This document shows, in pieces, positions 7,371-16,480 of a DNA stretch of 64,000 nucleotides. The position numbers were made by a program, and so were the translations under genes. The notes below the pieces were generated by a model. The model was not told the origin of the DNA. It made no database searches and saw only the letters and a list, made by a program, of their open reading frames with translations. The stretch is taken from NCBI RefSeq assembly GCF_014196965.1, contig NZ_JACIEQ010000003.1, positions 124,001 through 188,000 on the forward strand, written 5' to 3'. This stretch comes from Actibacterium naphthalenivorans (GTDB taxonomy: Bacteria; Pseudomonadota; Alphaproteobacteria; Rhodobacterales; Rhodobacteraceae). Numbering within the stretch: the stretch's first letter is position 1; each line of letters begins with the position of its first letter.

Positions 7371-9893
7371 TCATTCGCGCGCGCGCAGCACCCGCGCGGG
7401 GCGCGCCGCCAGGGGACGCAGGGCAAAGCCCAGCCCGGCCAGCAGTGTCGCCAGCACCCCGCCCGACACGATCAGCAGCGCCGATACCGGCTCGAACGTG
7501 TAATCCGCCTCCATCACGAAGGTCATCACCGCCCAGCCGGCCAGACCGCCCGCGAAGACAGCCACCAGCCCCGCCGCCGCCCCGAGGATGGCCGAGCGCA
7601 GGGCGAAATAGGCCAGCACCTGGCCACGCACCGCCCCCACCGTTTTCAACACCGCCGCCTCGAACACCCGCGCACGCTCGCCCGCCGCGGCGGCGCCGAT
7701 CAGCACGAAGAGGCCGGTCACAAGCGTGGCCATCGCGCCATAAGTGACGGCGGCGGCCAGTCCGCGCAGCACCTCGGACACCCGGTCGATCGCGTCGCGC
7801 ACCCGGATTGCGGTGATGTTGGGATAGGCCGCCGCGAGATCACGCAACAGCGGCGCCTCGGCGGCCGCGTCGGCATAGATCGTCGAGATTGCGGTATGCG
7901 GCGCCCCCTGCAGCGCGCCGGGGTTCATCGACAGCACGAAGCCGATGCCGGCGGTGGAAAAATCCACCACCCGGAAACTGGTGATCGTTGCGGTGATGTC
8001 GCGGCCGAGGATGTTCACCGTCACCGCATCGCCCAGCTTCAGCCCCATCTCGCGCGCCTCTTCGTCGGCGAAGCTCATCACCGGGGGGCCGTCATAGCCC
8101 TCGGGCCACCATGCGCCCTGGGTGATGACGGTGCCCTCGGGCGCGCTGTCCGAAGAGGTCACGCCCCGGTCACCGTTCAGCACCCAGTGATCGCCGGCCA
8201 CCTCGCGCGCGGGGCGGCCGTTGATGCGGGTGATCACCCCGCGCAGCATCGGCGCGGTCTGTACCTTGTGAACGCCGGGGTCACGCTCGACCCGCGCCAG
8301 ATAGCCGGGCAACTGGTCGGGCTGGATATCGACGATGAAATACGAGGGCGCCACGCCCGGCAGCTCCTCGGCAATCGCGGCCTGCATATTGGCGTTGATC
8401 TGCCCCACCGCCGCCAGCACCGACAGGCCAAGGCCCAGCGACAGCACGACAGACGTTGCCTCGCCCCCCGGCCCGCCGACCGCGCCAAGCGCCAGCCGCA
8501 GCGCGCTGTGGCCGCGCAACGCCTTTGCCCGCGCGCCGCGCCGCGCCAGCCAGCGCACCGCCCGCGCGGCCGCCACCAGCAGCAACAGCGCCCCCAGGAT
8601 GCCCGCCGCAGCCCAAAGCGCCAGATCCGGCACGCCCGACAGCACCGCCGCCGCGCCGACCAGCAGCGCCGCAAGGGCCACCAGCGCCGCCAGGACGCGC
8701 GGCCCCGGCATCGCCCGCACCGGGCCCGAGGCATCGCGAAACAGGGCCGCCGCCCGCACCTCGGCCGTTCGCGCCAGCGGCCAGAGGGTGAACAGCAGTG
8801 CCGTCAGCGCGCCGTAAAGCGCCGCCTCGGCCAGCGGGCCGGGATGAAAGCGGATGTCGGCGGGCACCGGCAGCTGCGCCTCGATCAACGGCGCCAGCAA
8901 CAGCGGCACCGCCCCGCCCAGCACAAGGCCGAGCCCGATGCCCAACGCCGCCAGCACCCCGATCTGCATCAGATAGGCCATGAAGATGGTGCGCCCCTCG
9001 GCCCCCAGCGTTTTCAGCGTGGCGATCACCGCGGTCTTGCCATCCAGATAGGCGCGCACGGCGGCCGATACCCCAACCCCGCCCACCGCCAGCCCCGCCA
9101 GCCCGACCAGCACCAGAAACGCGCCCACGCGCTCGACGAACATCGTCATCCCCGGTGCGGCGTTGCGGCTGTCGCGCCAGCGCATCCCGCTGTCACGAAA
9201 GCGGCGCGTGGCCTCTGCCTCCAGCGCCGCCAGATCGGCGCCGGCGGGCAGCGCGAGGCGGTAATCGGTGTCAAACAGCGTGCCCGGCGCCAACAGGCCC
9301 GCGCCTTCCAGCGCCGCGCGACGCAGGATCGTCGGCGGGCCGAGGCCGAAGCCGCCCGCCGCATCATCCGGCGCGCGGATCAGGATCGCGCGCAGCGTGA
9401 ACGCCTTTTCTCCCAGGCGGAATCCGTCGCCCACCGACAGGCCCAGCCGGTCGGCCAGCACCCGCGCCATCACCGCGCCGTCGCCGGTCAGCGCGGCGTC
9501 CAGCGGCAGCGCCGGTTCCAGCTCCACCGCGCCATAGAGCGGATAAAGCCCGTCGACGGCCTTTACCTCTGTCAGCGCGCGTTCGGCCACGCCATCGCGC
9601 TCGACCACGGCCATCGAGCGGAAATCCACCGTCTCCGACACCCGCGTGGCGATCCCGGCCATCCAGGCCCGTTCCGCCGCGTCGGCAGAGCGATAGGTGA
9701 AAGACATCTGCGCATCGCCGCCCAGCAGCACCGCGCCGTTCCTGCGCAGCCCGTCCTGGATGCTTTCGCGCACCGAACCCACCGCCGCGATCGCGGCAAC
9801 GCCAAGCGCCAGGCAGGCCAGAAACACGCGGAACCCGCTGAGCCCGCCGCGCAGTTCGCGCCGCGCGATCCGGGCGGCGACGGCGACGCTCAT
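7371..9893 (-). CDS. ybbP: ABC transporter permease, YbbP/FtsX-like
   Basis: An 840-residue inner-membrane permease. It has one N-terminal membrane segment, a MacB-like periplasmic region, a first FtsX block near residues 250-370, a central hydrophobic block near 395-430, a second periplasmic region and a C-terminal FtsX block. Its ATG overlaps the TGA of the ATP-binding partner by 4 bp. With tesA divergent, the order matches the conserved tesA-ybbA-ybbP locus. In that family the transporter is thought to act in lipoprotein or lipid extraction; the substrate is not established. Confidence 0.88.
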   Translation of the reverse strand: MSVAVAARIARRELRGGLSGFRVFLACLALGVAAIAAVGSVRESIQDGLRRNGAVLLGGDAQMSFTYRSADAAERAWMAGIATRVSETVDFRSMAVVERDGVAERALTEVKAVDGLYPLYGAVELEPALPLDAALTGDGAVMARVLADRLGLSVGDGFRLGEKAFTLRAILIRAPDDAAGGFGLGPPTILRRAALEGAGLLAPGTLFDTDYRLALPAGADLAALEAEATRRFRDSGMRWRDSRNAAPGMTMFVERVGAFLVLVGLAGLAVGGVGVSAAVRAYLDGKTAVIATLKTLGAEGRTIFMAYLMQIGVLAALGIGLGLVLGGAVPLLLAPLIEAQLPVPADIRFHPGPLAEAALYGALTALLFTLWPLARTAEVRAAALFRDASGPVRAMPGPRVLAALVALAALLVGAAAVLSGVPDLALWAAAGILGALLLLVAAARAVRWLARRGARAKALRGHSALRLALGAVGGPGGEATSVVLSLGLGLSVLAAVGQINANMQAAIAEELPGVAPSYFIVDIQPDQLPGYLARVERDPGVHKVQTAPMLRGVITRINGRPAREVAGDHWVLNGDRGVTSSDSAPEGTVITQGAWWPEGYDGPPVMSFADEEAREMGLKLGDAVTVNILGRDITATITSFRVVDFSTAGIGFVLSMNPGALQGAPHTAISTIYADAAAEAPLLRDLAAAYPNITAIRVRDAIDRVSEVLRGLAAAVTYGAMATLVTGLFVLIGAAAAGERARVFEAAVLKTVGAVRGQVLAYFALRSAILGAAAGLVAVFAGGLAGWAVMTFVMEADYTFEPVSALLIVSGGVLATLLAGLGFALRPLAARPARVLRARE

Positions 9894-10579
9894 TCCGCCG
9901 CCTTGCGGGCGCGATCCACACGCCCGTCGAGCAACCCGACGATCCTGTCGCAGCGCGCCGCAAGTTCGGGCGCATGTGTCACCAGAACCAGGGTCGCGCC
10001 GTGCCGGTCGCGCAGGCCGAACAGCAGATCCATGATCGCCGCGCCATTGGCGCCGTCCAGATTGCCCGTGGGCTCATCGGCCAGCAGAGTGTCCGGCCGC
10101 GGCGCCGCGGCGCGGGCCAGCGCCACGCGCTGCTGTTCGCCGCCCGACATCTGGCCGGGGTAATGATCCATCCGTGTGGCCAGCCCGACCGCGCGCAGCT
10201 CTTCCTCGGCCCGCTCGAACGCGTCGGGCGCGCCCGCCAGTTCCAGCGGCGTGGCGACATTTTCCAGCGCGGTCATGGTCGGGATCAGGTGGAAAGACTG
10301 GAACACCACCCCCATATGCTGCCTGCGGAAGCGGGCAAGCTGATCCTCGTTCATCGCGGTCAGGTCCTGGCCCATTGCCATGACCGTGCCCGAGGTGGCA
10401 CGCTCGAGCCCGCCCATGAGCATCAGGAGTGACGATTTGCCCGATCCCGACGGCCCGACCAGCCCCAGCGTTTCGCCCCGCTGCACGTCCAGCGAGACGC
10501 CGTGCAGAATCTCCACCGCACCGGCATTGCCTTTCAGGGTCAGGGTCACATCTTTCAAAGCGAGGATCGGCGCGGCCAT
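9890..10579 (-). CDS. ybbA: ABC transporter ATP-binding protein, YbbA/LolD type
   Basis: A 229-residue ATPase with Walker A LVGPSGSGKSS, signature SGGEQQRVALARA and Walker B LLADEPTGNLD, as in the LolD/MacB/YbbA group that pairs with FtsX-type permeases. The ATG at 10579 is preferred because the upstream frame to 10705 would read through the tesA coding start. Its start codon overlaps that of tesA on the other strand (shared bases within CATG at 10577-10580), so each gene's promoter must lie inside the other gene. Confidence 0.93.
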   Translation of the reverse strand: MAAPILALKDVTLTLKGNAGAVEILHGVSLDVQRGETLGLVGPSGSGKSSLLMLMGGLERATSGTVMAMGQDLTAMNEDQLARFRRQHMGVVFQSFHLIPTMTALENVATPLELAGAPDAFERAEEELRAVGLATRMDHYPGQMSGGEQQRVALARAAAPRPDTLLADEPTGNLDGANGAAIMDLLFGLRDRHGATLVLVTHAPELAARCDRIVGLLDGRVDRARKAAE

Positions 10580-11270
10580 GGCGGGCTTTCTGTCTGGTTT
10601 TCCTTTCAGCCGATATGGGGCAAAGCGCCGGCTGGACAAGCACGCGGCGGCGCTTGTGGCCCTGCTGTTGCTGGCCGGCCCCGCAATCGCCGGAAACGTC
10701 ACCATCGCCGCGCTGGGCGACAGCCTGACCCAGGGCTATGGCTTGCCGCAGGAACAGGGTTTCGTGCCCCGGCTTCAGGCCTGGCTGCGCGACAATGGCG
10801 CCGATGTGACCGTGCTGAATGCCGGCGTGTCGGGCGACACCACCGCCGGCGGGCTGTCGCGCGTCGGCTGGACGCTGAGCGACGAGGTGGATGCGATGAT
10901 CGTGGCCCTTGGCGGCAATGACATGCTGCGCGGGATCGATCCCGCCGTCAGCCGCGCCAACCTTGCCGGTATCCTCGACGCCGCGCGCGACAGGGACGTG
11001 CCCGTCCTGCTGGTCGGGATTTCGGCGCCGGGGAACTATGGGCCAAGCTACAAGGCCGCCTTTGACGCGATCTATCCCGACCTTGCCGCCGCTTACGGCA
11101 CGCTGCTGCACGAAGACTTCCTGTCCGCCATCGCCGCCAGGGCCGATCTGCAGGGCGCCATGCGGCTTTACATGCAGCCTGACGGCATCCATCCCAACGC
11201 GCGCGGCGTCGATCTGATTGTCGCGGCCATCGGCCCCGGCGTGCTGGAGCTGATCGCCCGCGCCAGGTAG
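10578..11270 (+). CDS. tesA: Arylesterase / GDSL lipase, TesA-like
   Basis: A 230-residue SGNH hydrolase. A basic leader (SRYGAKRRLDK) and a hydrophobic core near residues 23-38 form a signal peptide ending around AIAG, so the enzyme is probably periplasmic. Catalytic features are S49 in GDSLTQGYG, the GGND block at 112-115, and D202/H205 in DGIHPN. The family hydrolyses thioesters and short-chain esters and includes lysophospholipase L1 activity. It is divergent from ybbAP, the usual arrangement. The start shown gives a long leader; a downstream non-ATG start is possible. Confidence 0.92.
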   Translation: MAGFLSGFPFSRYGAKRRLDKHAAALVALLLLAGPAIAGNVTIAALGDSLTQGYGLPQEQGFVPRLQAWLRDNGADVTVLNAGVSGDTTAGGLSRVGWTLSDEVDAMIVALGGNDMLRGIDPAVSRANLAGILDAARDRDVPVLLVGISAPGNYGPSYKAAFDAIYPDLAAAYGTLLHEDFLSAIAARADLQGAMRLYMQPDGIHPNARGVDLIVAAIGPGVLELIARAR

Positions 11271-11334
11271 GCGCGCCGCGCTGGTCAAACCCGCGCAATT
11301 CCTCGATGCTGCGCGGCAACGCCCGGAGGATGCC

Positions 11335-12744
11335 GTGGAAATTCTTGAAAAGCTGAAACAGATCGTCGGCCCGGCGCATGTGCTGACCGGCGACATGGCC
11401 GCAGGCTATGGCCGCGACTGGACAGGCGCCTACGGCTCCGCCCCGCTGGCCGTTCTGCGCCCCGGCACGCGGGACGAGGCCGCCGCCATCCTGCGGCTGG
11501 CGCATGACGCGCGCCTGCCGGTGGTGCCTGTGGCGGGCAACACCGGGCTGGCGGGTGGCACATTTGCAGAGGGCGCGCTGATGATTTCGGTCGAGCGGAT
11601 GAACCGCATCCGCGACATCCGCCCCGGCGCGCGGGTGGCGGTTGTCGAGGCCGGGGTGATTCTGTCTGCCCTGCATGACGCGGCCGAGGCGCAGGGGCTG
11701 ATCTTCCCGCTGTTCTTCGGCGCGCGCGGCTCGGCGATGATCGGCGGCGTGCTTTCCACCAACGCGGGCGGATCGAACGTGCTGCGCTATGGCAACACCC
11801 GCGCGCTGTGCCTGGGGCTGGAGGTCGTTCTGCCCGACGGCCGGGTGATGGATCTGATGGGGGCGCTGCACAAGGACAATACGGGCTATGACCTGAAGGA
11901 CCTGTTCATCGGCGCCGAGGGCACGCTGGGCCTGATCACCGCCGCGGTGCTGAAGCTGATGCCCAAGCCGCGCGCCCATGCCACCGCCATGGTGGCGGTG
12001 CCCGCCCTGCCCGACGCGCTGATGCTGCTCAACCGCCTGCAGGACGAGACCGGCGGCGCGGTCGAGGCGTTCGAATACATGCCAGCCGACTATATGGCGC
12101 GGCTGGCCGCCTGCCGCCCCGACCTGCGCCCGCCCTTCGCCACGCCGCATGCGGTGAACATCCTCGTCGAGGTCGGCGCCACCGCCCCGCGCGATGCCAC
12201 GCCGCTGCCCGACGGCAGCCTGCCTGTCGTTACCCATCTGGAAGAAACGCTGGCCGCGATGATGGCGGATGGCGCGGTGCTGGACGCCGTCGTCGCCCGG
12301 TCAGAGGCGCAGCGCGCCGAAATCTGGGAGCGGCGGGAAGCGGCGGCGGAGATCACCTTTTCGCGCGGCCCGATCGTGGACAGCGACATCGCCCTGCCGC
12401 TGGACGGGGTGGTGCCGTTTCTGGAGCGGATGCAGGTGCTGCTGCCCCGGATCGACCCCGGCGCCGAAACCATCACCGTGGGCCATCTGGGCGACGGCAA
12501 TCTGCATTACGCGGTCTGGCCTTCGCGCGATGACGCGGCGCTGAAAGACGCGATCCGCGAAACGGTCGAGGATGTGGTGGCGGAGCTTGGCGGCAGTTTT
12601 TCGGCCGAACACGGGATCGGCCTGTCGAAGAAATCCACGATGGCGCGGCGCAAGGATCCCGTGGCGCTGGCGGTGATGGCGCAGATCAAGGCGGCGCTCG
12701 ATCCGCAAGGCATCATGAACCCCGGCAAGCTGCTTCCGGAGTGA
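11335..12744 (+). CDS. FAD-linked oxidase, GlcD / D-2-hydroxyacid dehydrogenase type
   Basis: A 469-residue flavoprotein starting at GTG with GGAGGA upstream. The N-terminal half is a PCMH-type FAD-binding domain (PVAGNTGLAGG, GARGSAMIGGVLSTNAGG, GAEGTLGLIT). The C-terminal half is an FAD-oxidase domain with the metal/substrate motif GHLGDGNLHY and the signature EHGIGLSKK near the end. This is the layout of D-lactate, D-2-hydroxyglutarate and glycolate dehydrogenases. No glcE or glcF neighbour is present, so a stand-alone D-2-hydroxyacid dehydrogenase is more likely than a glycolate oxidase complex. Confidence 0.88.
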   Translation: MEILEKLKQIVGPAHVLTGDMAAGYGRDWTGAYGSAPLAVLRPGTRDEAAAILRLAHDARLPVVPVAGNTGLAGGTFAEGALMISVERMNRIRDIRPGARVAVVEAGVILSALHDAAEAQGLIFPLFFGARGSAMIGGVLSTNAGGSNVLRYGNTRALCLGLEVVLPDGRVMDLMGALHKDNTGYDLKDLFIGAEGTLGLITAAVLKLMPKPRAHATAMVAVPALPDALMLLNRLQDETGGAVEAFEYMPADYMARLAACRPDLRPPFATPHAVNILVEVGATAPRDATPLPDGSLPVVTHLEETLAAMMADGAVLDAVVARSEAQRAEIWERREAAAEITFSRGPIVDSDIALPLDGVVPFLERMQVLLPRIDPGAETITVGHLGDGNLHYAVWPSRDDAALKDAIRETVEDVVAELGGSFSAEHGIGLSKKSTMARRKDPVALAVMAQIKAALDPQGIMNPGKLLPE

Positions 12745-12758
12745 GGCGCACCATCCGG

Positions 12759-12810
12759 CCCCGCCGCCTGTGACCGGCGGGGGATGAGTATTTGGGCCGA
12801 GAAGAAACGG
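12759..12810. repeat. Interspersed intergenic element, copy 3 (inverted), with terminator hairpin
   Basis: Between two convergent genes. A perfect 8-bp stem (CCCCGCCG at 12759-12766, CGGCGGGG at 12775-12782) is followed by a block whose reverse complement, AAATACTCATCCCCCGCCGG, resembles the core of the elements at 2983-3000 and 35493-35510. The stem starts 14 bp after the oxidase stop and probably terminates that transcript. Confidence 0.55.
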
Positions 12811-12845
12811 AAGGTGTTTTTTCGGGTTTGCGGGCTGATATCCGA

Positions 12846-13643
12846 TTATTCGACGAATGCCTTTTCGACGACGAATTCGGCGGGCTTGCTGTTGGCACCC
12901 TCGCCCAGGCCGGCGGCCTTGCACAGGCTCATGATATCGGTGTTGAGCCCCATCGACCCGCAGATCATGACCCGGTCGGCGGCGGGCGACCATGCGGGCA
13001 GATCGAGGGCGCCGAAGACGCGGCCATCGCGAATATGATCGCTGATCCGGCCTTCTCGGGCGGATGGCGCGCGGGTTGTGGTCGGGTAGTAATGCAGCTT
13101 TCCGGTGACCTGCTCTCCGATCAGCGGATCGTCGGGGAGCGCCGTGACGACGGCGCGGCCATAGGCGAGTTCGGCCGTGTTGCGGCAGGTATGGGCCAGC
13201 ACCACATTTTCGTAGCGCGCATAGGTATCGGGATCGCGCAGGAGCGAGGCGAAGGGGGCCACGCCGGTTCCGGTGCAGATCATCCAGAGTGTCTTGCCGG
13301 GCAGCAGCGCATCGAGCACCAACGTGCCGACCGGCTTGGGCCGCAGGATGATCTGATCGCCCGCGCCGATCTGTTGCAGGCGCGAGGTCAGCGGGCCGTC
13401 CGGTACCTTGATCGAATAGAACTCCAGTTCTTCGTCCCAGCTGGGCGATGCGATGGAATAGGCGCGCAGAAGCGGTTTTCCATCTTCCTTCGGAAGCCCG
13501 ATCATCACGAATTCGCCGGAGCGAAAGCGCAGGCTGCGCGGTCGGGTGACGCGGAAGGAGAAGAGCGTATCCGTCCAGTGGGTGACCGCGGTGACGGTCT
13601 GGGCATCGGGCAGGGCCGGGGTTTGGGGGCGTTGCATGTTCAT
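12846..13643 (-). CDS. fpr: Ferredoxin--NADP(+) reductase
   Basis: A 265-residue FAD protein of the bacterial Fpr group. The FAD-binding motif RAYSIASPSW, the NADP-binding CTGTGVAPFASLLRD and the C-terminal MICGSMGLNTD are in order, and the protein ends EFVVEKAFVE, a terminal acidic/aromatic tail seen in the subclass I enzymes. The start could be the ATG at 13643 or the one at 13637. It lies 13 bp downstream of fdxA on the same strand, so reductase and ferredoxin are probably made together. It moves electrons between NADPH and ferredoxin or flavodoxin. Confidence 0.94.
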   Translation of the reverse strand: MNMQRPQTPALPDAQTVTAVTHWTDTLFSFRVTRPRSLRFRSGEFVMIGLPKEDGKPLLRAYSIASPSWDEELEFYSIKVPDGPLTSRLQQIGAGDQIILRPKPVGTLVLDALLPGKTLWMICTGTGVAPFASLLRDPDTYARYENVVLAHTCRNTAELAYGRAVVTALPDDPLIGEQVTGKLHYYPTTTRAPSAREGRISDHIRDGRVFGALDLPAWSPAADRVMICGSMGLNTDIMSLCKAAGLGEGANSKPAEFVVEKAFVE

Positions 13644-13656
13644 CTGGGAAATCCTG

Positions 13657-13998
13657 TCAGGCGGTCTGGGGGTCCGGGTCGGGAGAAAAGATCGTGTCGC
13701 GCTTGCCCGGCAGGCCATCGTTCGCCTCGGCCCCCGGGAGCGGTTCCTTGGCCGCGGCGATAACGGGCCAGAGGCTGGCGTAGCGGGCGTTGAACGCGAC
13801 CCATTTCGCGCCTTCCTCATCGGTATCGGCGCGGATCGCGTCGGCGGGGCATTCCGGTTCGCAGACGCCGCAATCGATGCATTCCTCGGGATTGATCACC
13901 AGCATGTTGACGCCCTCGTAGAAGCAATCGACAGGGCAGACCGACACGCAATCGGTATATTTGCAGCCGATACAGTTATCGGTCACGGCATAGGTCAT
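13657..13998 (-). CDS. fdxA: Seven-iron ferredoxin FdxA
   Basis: A 113-residue ferredoxin. Cysteines C9, C12, C17, C21, C25 and C40, C43, C46, C50 give the spacing of a 3Fe-4S plus 4Fe-4S protein (first motif loosened by C12/C17, second a standard CxxCxxC). The acidic C-terminal extension after residue 60 is typical of alphaproteobacterial FdxA. It is the first gene of a two-gene unit with fpr. It probably serves as a cytoplasmic low-potential electron carrier. Confidence 0.95.
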   Translation of the reverse strand: MTYAVTDNCIGCKYTDCVSVCPVDCFYEGVNMLVINPEECIDCGVCEPECPADAIRADTDEEGAKWVAFNARYASLWPVIAAAKEPLPGAEANDGLPGKRDTIFSPDPDPQTA

Positions 13999-14123
13999 CT
14001 GTGCAGCCTTTCGTTGTTGCCCCGGTAGAGCACCGCGCGGCAGGCCGCGTCCGTCAATAAATTGCTATTGGCCCCGGTCGCGCCGCGCCATCCTGGACAA
14101 AACCGGACAAGGAGGCGGACAGG

Positions 14124-14414
14124 ATGCTTGAGGACGTGGCGGCGGTTGACGACGGTGCGGCGCTGATCCTGCGCTGGAGCGACGGGCGGCGGACGCGGCT
14201 GAGCGCCGCCACCCTGCGCCGGGCGGCACGCGATGCCGCCAGCCGCCGCGAGGTGATTGACTTCAACGAGATCAGGATCGCCCCCGATCTGACGATCACC
14301 CGGTTGCAGCAGGTCGGCGCGGCGGGGCTGAACATCGGGTTTTCCGATGGTCATGACCGCGCGATCTATCCGTTTGCCTATCTGCGGGAATTGTCACGGC
14401 CCGATGACAAGTAA
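14124..14414 (+). CDS. DUF971 (gamma-butyrobetaine hydroxylase-like N-terminal) protein
   Basis: A 96-residue protein consisting almost entirely of the DUF971 domain: LILRWSDGRRTRLSAATLR near the start, and a C-terminal GLNIGFSDGHDRAIYPFAYLREL typical of the family. In eukaryotes this domain is the zinc-binding N-terminal part of gamma-butyrobetaine hydroxylase. Small bacterial versions often sit near Fe-S or respiratory genes. The metal cysteines are absent here. It is divergent from fdxA and lies 63 bp upstream of the AprA-like gene on the same strand; whether it belongs to that unit is unclear. Confidence 0.8.
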   Translation: MLEDVAAVDDGAALILRWSDGRRTRLSAATLRRAARDAASRREVIDFNEIRIAPDLTITRLQQVGAAGLNIGFSDGHDRAIYPFAYLRELSRPDDK

Positions 14415-14477
14415 TTGACATAAGCCATGCCGCATCGCGGCGCACCTTTGACGCACAGCTTGATTCAGGAGACGGGG

Positions 14478-16220
14478 ATGGACGAGATTCTTGACGGGAT
14501 AACCCAGATCGATTGCGACATTCTTGTGATCGGCGGCGGCACGGCCGGGCCGATGGCCGCACTCAAGGCCAAGCGAAAGAACCCGTCCGCCAATGTCGTC
14601 CTGCTCGACAAGGCCAATGTGAAACGCTCGGGCGCGATATCCATGGGGATGGACGGGCTGAACAACAGCGTGATCCCCGGCCACGCGACGCCCGAGCAAT
14701 ATACCAAGGAAATCACCATCGCCAATGACGGCATCTGCGATCAGGCCGCCGTCTATCGCTATGCCCAGGAATGCTACGGCATCATCCAGGAGCTGGACGA
14801 ATTCGGGATCCGCTTTCAGAAGGATCAGAACGGCGAATACGACGTCAAGAAAGTGCATCACATCGGCACCTACGTGCTGCCGATGCCCAATGGCGACACG
14901 GTGAAGAAGGCGCTTTACCGGCAGTTGCGCAAGGCCCGCATCAACATCACCAACCGCTACATGGCGACACGGCTGCTGACAGGCGACGGGCGGGTTGCGG
15001 GGGCGATCTGCGTGAACACGCGCACGGCGGAGTTTCTGGTGGTGCGCGCGAAAGCGGTGATCATGTGCCTTGGCGCCGCCGGGCGGCTCGGGCTGCCGAC
15101 ATCCGGTTACCTCTATGGCACCTATGAGAACGCGTCGAACTCTGGCGAGGGATACACGATGGCCTATCACGCAGGGGCGGGGCTGGCCAATCTCGAGTGC
15201 TATCAGATCAACCCGCTGATCAAGGATTACAACGGCCCGGCCTGTGCCTATGTCGCAGGGCCGATGGGGGGCTATACCGCCAATGCCGCGGGCGAGCGGT
15301 TCATCGAATGCGATTACTGGTCCGGCCAGATGATGCAGGAGTTCTTTGACGAGCTGCAATCGGGCAAGGGGCCGGTGTTCCTGAAGCTCAACCATCTGGC
15401 GGGCGAGACGATTTCCGAGATCGAACGGGTGCTGCATATCGTCGAGCGCCCGACCCGCGGGCATTTCCATGCCGGGCGCGGTACCGATTACCGCAAGCAG
15501 ATGATCGAGATGCATATTTCCGAGATCGGCTTTTGCTCGGGGCATTCGGCATCGGGGGTCTATGTGGATGAAAACGCCCGCACCACGGTTCCCGGGCTCT
15601 ACGCGGCGGGCGACATGGCCAACGTGCCGCATAACTACATGCTCGGCGCCTTCACGCACGGGGCCTTCGCCGGCGAGGACGCTGTCGATTACATCGCCGA
15701 TGTCGATTTCGCCGGTTTCGACCAGGGCATGGTAGAGGCCGAGCGAACCCGTGTTCTGGCGCCCACCAAGCGCGACGACGGTATTCCGCCCAACCAGATC
15801 GAATACAAGACCCGCCGGCTGGTAAACGACTATCTCCAGCCGCCGAAGGTGACCGCCAAGATGGAACTTGCCCAGAGCCGTTTTGCCGAGGTGCGCGCCG
15901 ATATGGAAAGCGCGATGTATGTGCGCGATGCGCATGAGTTGATGCGCGCGCTGGAGGCATCGACCATTCTGGACTGTGCCGACATGGCCGCCGCCGCCTC
16001 GCTCTATCGCACCGAGAGCCGCTGGGGGCTGTATCACAACCGGGTCGAATACGAAAAAGACGACGAAAACTGGTTCTGCCACACGATCATGACGAAGGGC
16101 GCCGACGGTCTGCCGAGCAGCCGCAAGCAGGCCGTGCAGCCCTATGTCGTGGAGATCGGCGAGGACGAGAAAGATGCCTATAGCCGCCAGCGCGTCGGCG
16201 CCGGCGTCGCGGCCGAATAA
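14478..16220 (+). CDS. AprA-like FAD flavoprotein (adenylylsulfate reductase alpha / fumarate reductase family)
   Basis: A 580-residue flavoprotein. The N-terminal dinucleotide fold is DILVIGGGTAGPMAALKAKR. KRSGAISMGMDGLNN follows, then the second FAD segment PGLYAAGDMANVPHNYMLGAF. The C-terminal helical part (AHELMRALEAS, YRTESRWGLYHN, DDENWF) looks more like the alpha subunit of adenosine-phosphosulfate reductase than like SdhA or FrdA. AprA proteins are usually somewhat longer. AGGAG precedes the ATG at 14478. A two-cluster ferredoxin follows after 12 bp, matching an AprA-AprB pair. Its reaction is inferred only: sulfite/APS chemistry or oxidation of another sulfur compound is possible, and no ATP sulfurylase gene is nearby. 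Confidence 0.72.
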   Translation: MDEILDGITQIDCDILVIGGGTAGPMAALKAKRKNPSANVVLLDKANVKRSGAISMGMDGLNNSVIPGHATPEQYTKEITIANDGICDQAAVYRYAQECYGIIQELDEFGIRFQKDQNGEYDVKKVHHIGTYVLPMPNGDTVKKALYRQLRKARINITNRYMATRLLTGDGRVAGAICVNTRTAEFLVVRAKAVIMCLGAAGRLGLPTSGYLYGTYENASNSGEGYTMAYHAGAGLANLECYQINPLIKDYNGPACAYVAGPMGGYTANAAGERFIECDYWSGQMMQEFFDELQSGKGPVFLKLNHLAGETISEIERVLHIVERPTRGHFHAGRGTDYRKQMIEMHISEIGFCSGHSASGVYVDENARTTVPGLYAAGDMANVPHNYMLGAFTHGAFAGEDAVDYIADVDFAGFDQGMVEAERTRVLAPTKRDDGIPPNQIEYKTRRLVNDYLQPPKVTAKMELAQSRFAEVRADMESAMYVRDAHELMRALEASTILDCADMAAAASLYRTESRWGLYHNRVEYEKDDENWFCHTIMTKGADGLPSSRKQAVQPYVVEIGEDEKDAYSRQRVGAGVAAE

Positions 16221-16232
16221 GGAGATCACGCC

Positions 16233-16472
16233 ATGCCCCTCGCCCAGACCGCCACAACCGTGCCCGTGACCGTGGACCAGGCGCTTTGCATCGCCGACAA
16301 GGGCTGCACGGTCTGTGTCGATGTCTGCCCTCTCGACGTGCTGCGCATCGCCGAGACCGACGCGGGCAAGACCGCCTACATGAAATATGACGAGTGCTGG
16401 TACTGCATGCCCTGCGAGGCCGATTGCCCCACCGGCGCGGTCACCGTCAATCTGCCCTATCTGCTGAAGTGA
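16233..16472 (+). CDS. Short AprB-like dicluster ferredoxin
   Basis: A 79-residue protein with two 4Fe-4S motifs: C19, C25, C28, C32 (a wide first spacing, CIADKGCTVCVDVCP) and C55, C58, C61, C65 (CWYCMPCEADCP). Both the wide first motif and the CWYC start of the second are features of the beta subunit of APS reductase. That subunit is normally about twice as long; the C-terminal tail that wraps the alpha subunit is missing here. AAGGAG lies upstream. It sits 12 bp after the AprA-like gene and 8 bp before the HEAT gene and probably passes electrons to or from the flavoprotein. Confidence 0.8.
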   Translation: MPLAQTATTVPVTVDQALCIADKGCTVCVDVCPLDVLRIAETDAGKTAYMKYDECWYCMPCEADCPTGAVTVNLPYLLK

Positions 16473-16480
16473 GACCGGGA

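Noticed and set aside
6333-10163. A 1276-codon plus-strand open frame across the AbrB and ybbP genes
   Set aside because: Low-complexity Arg/His/Gln composition and full overlap with genes that have clear family motifs.
14478-16472. Succinate dehydrogenase or fumarate reductase subunits
   Set aside because: No membrane anchor genes and no SdhB-type protein with three clusters; the C-terminal part and the short dicluster ferredoxin fit AprAB better.
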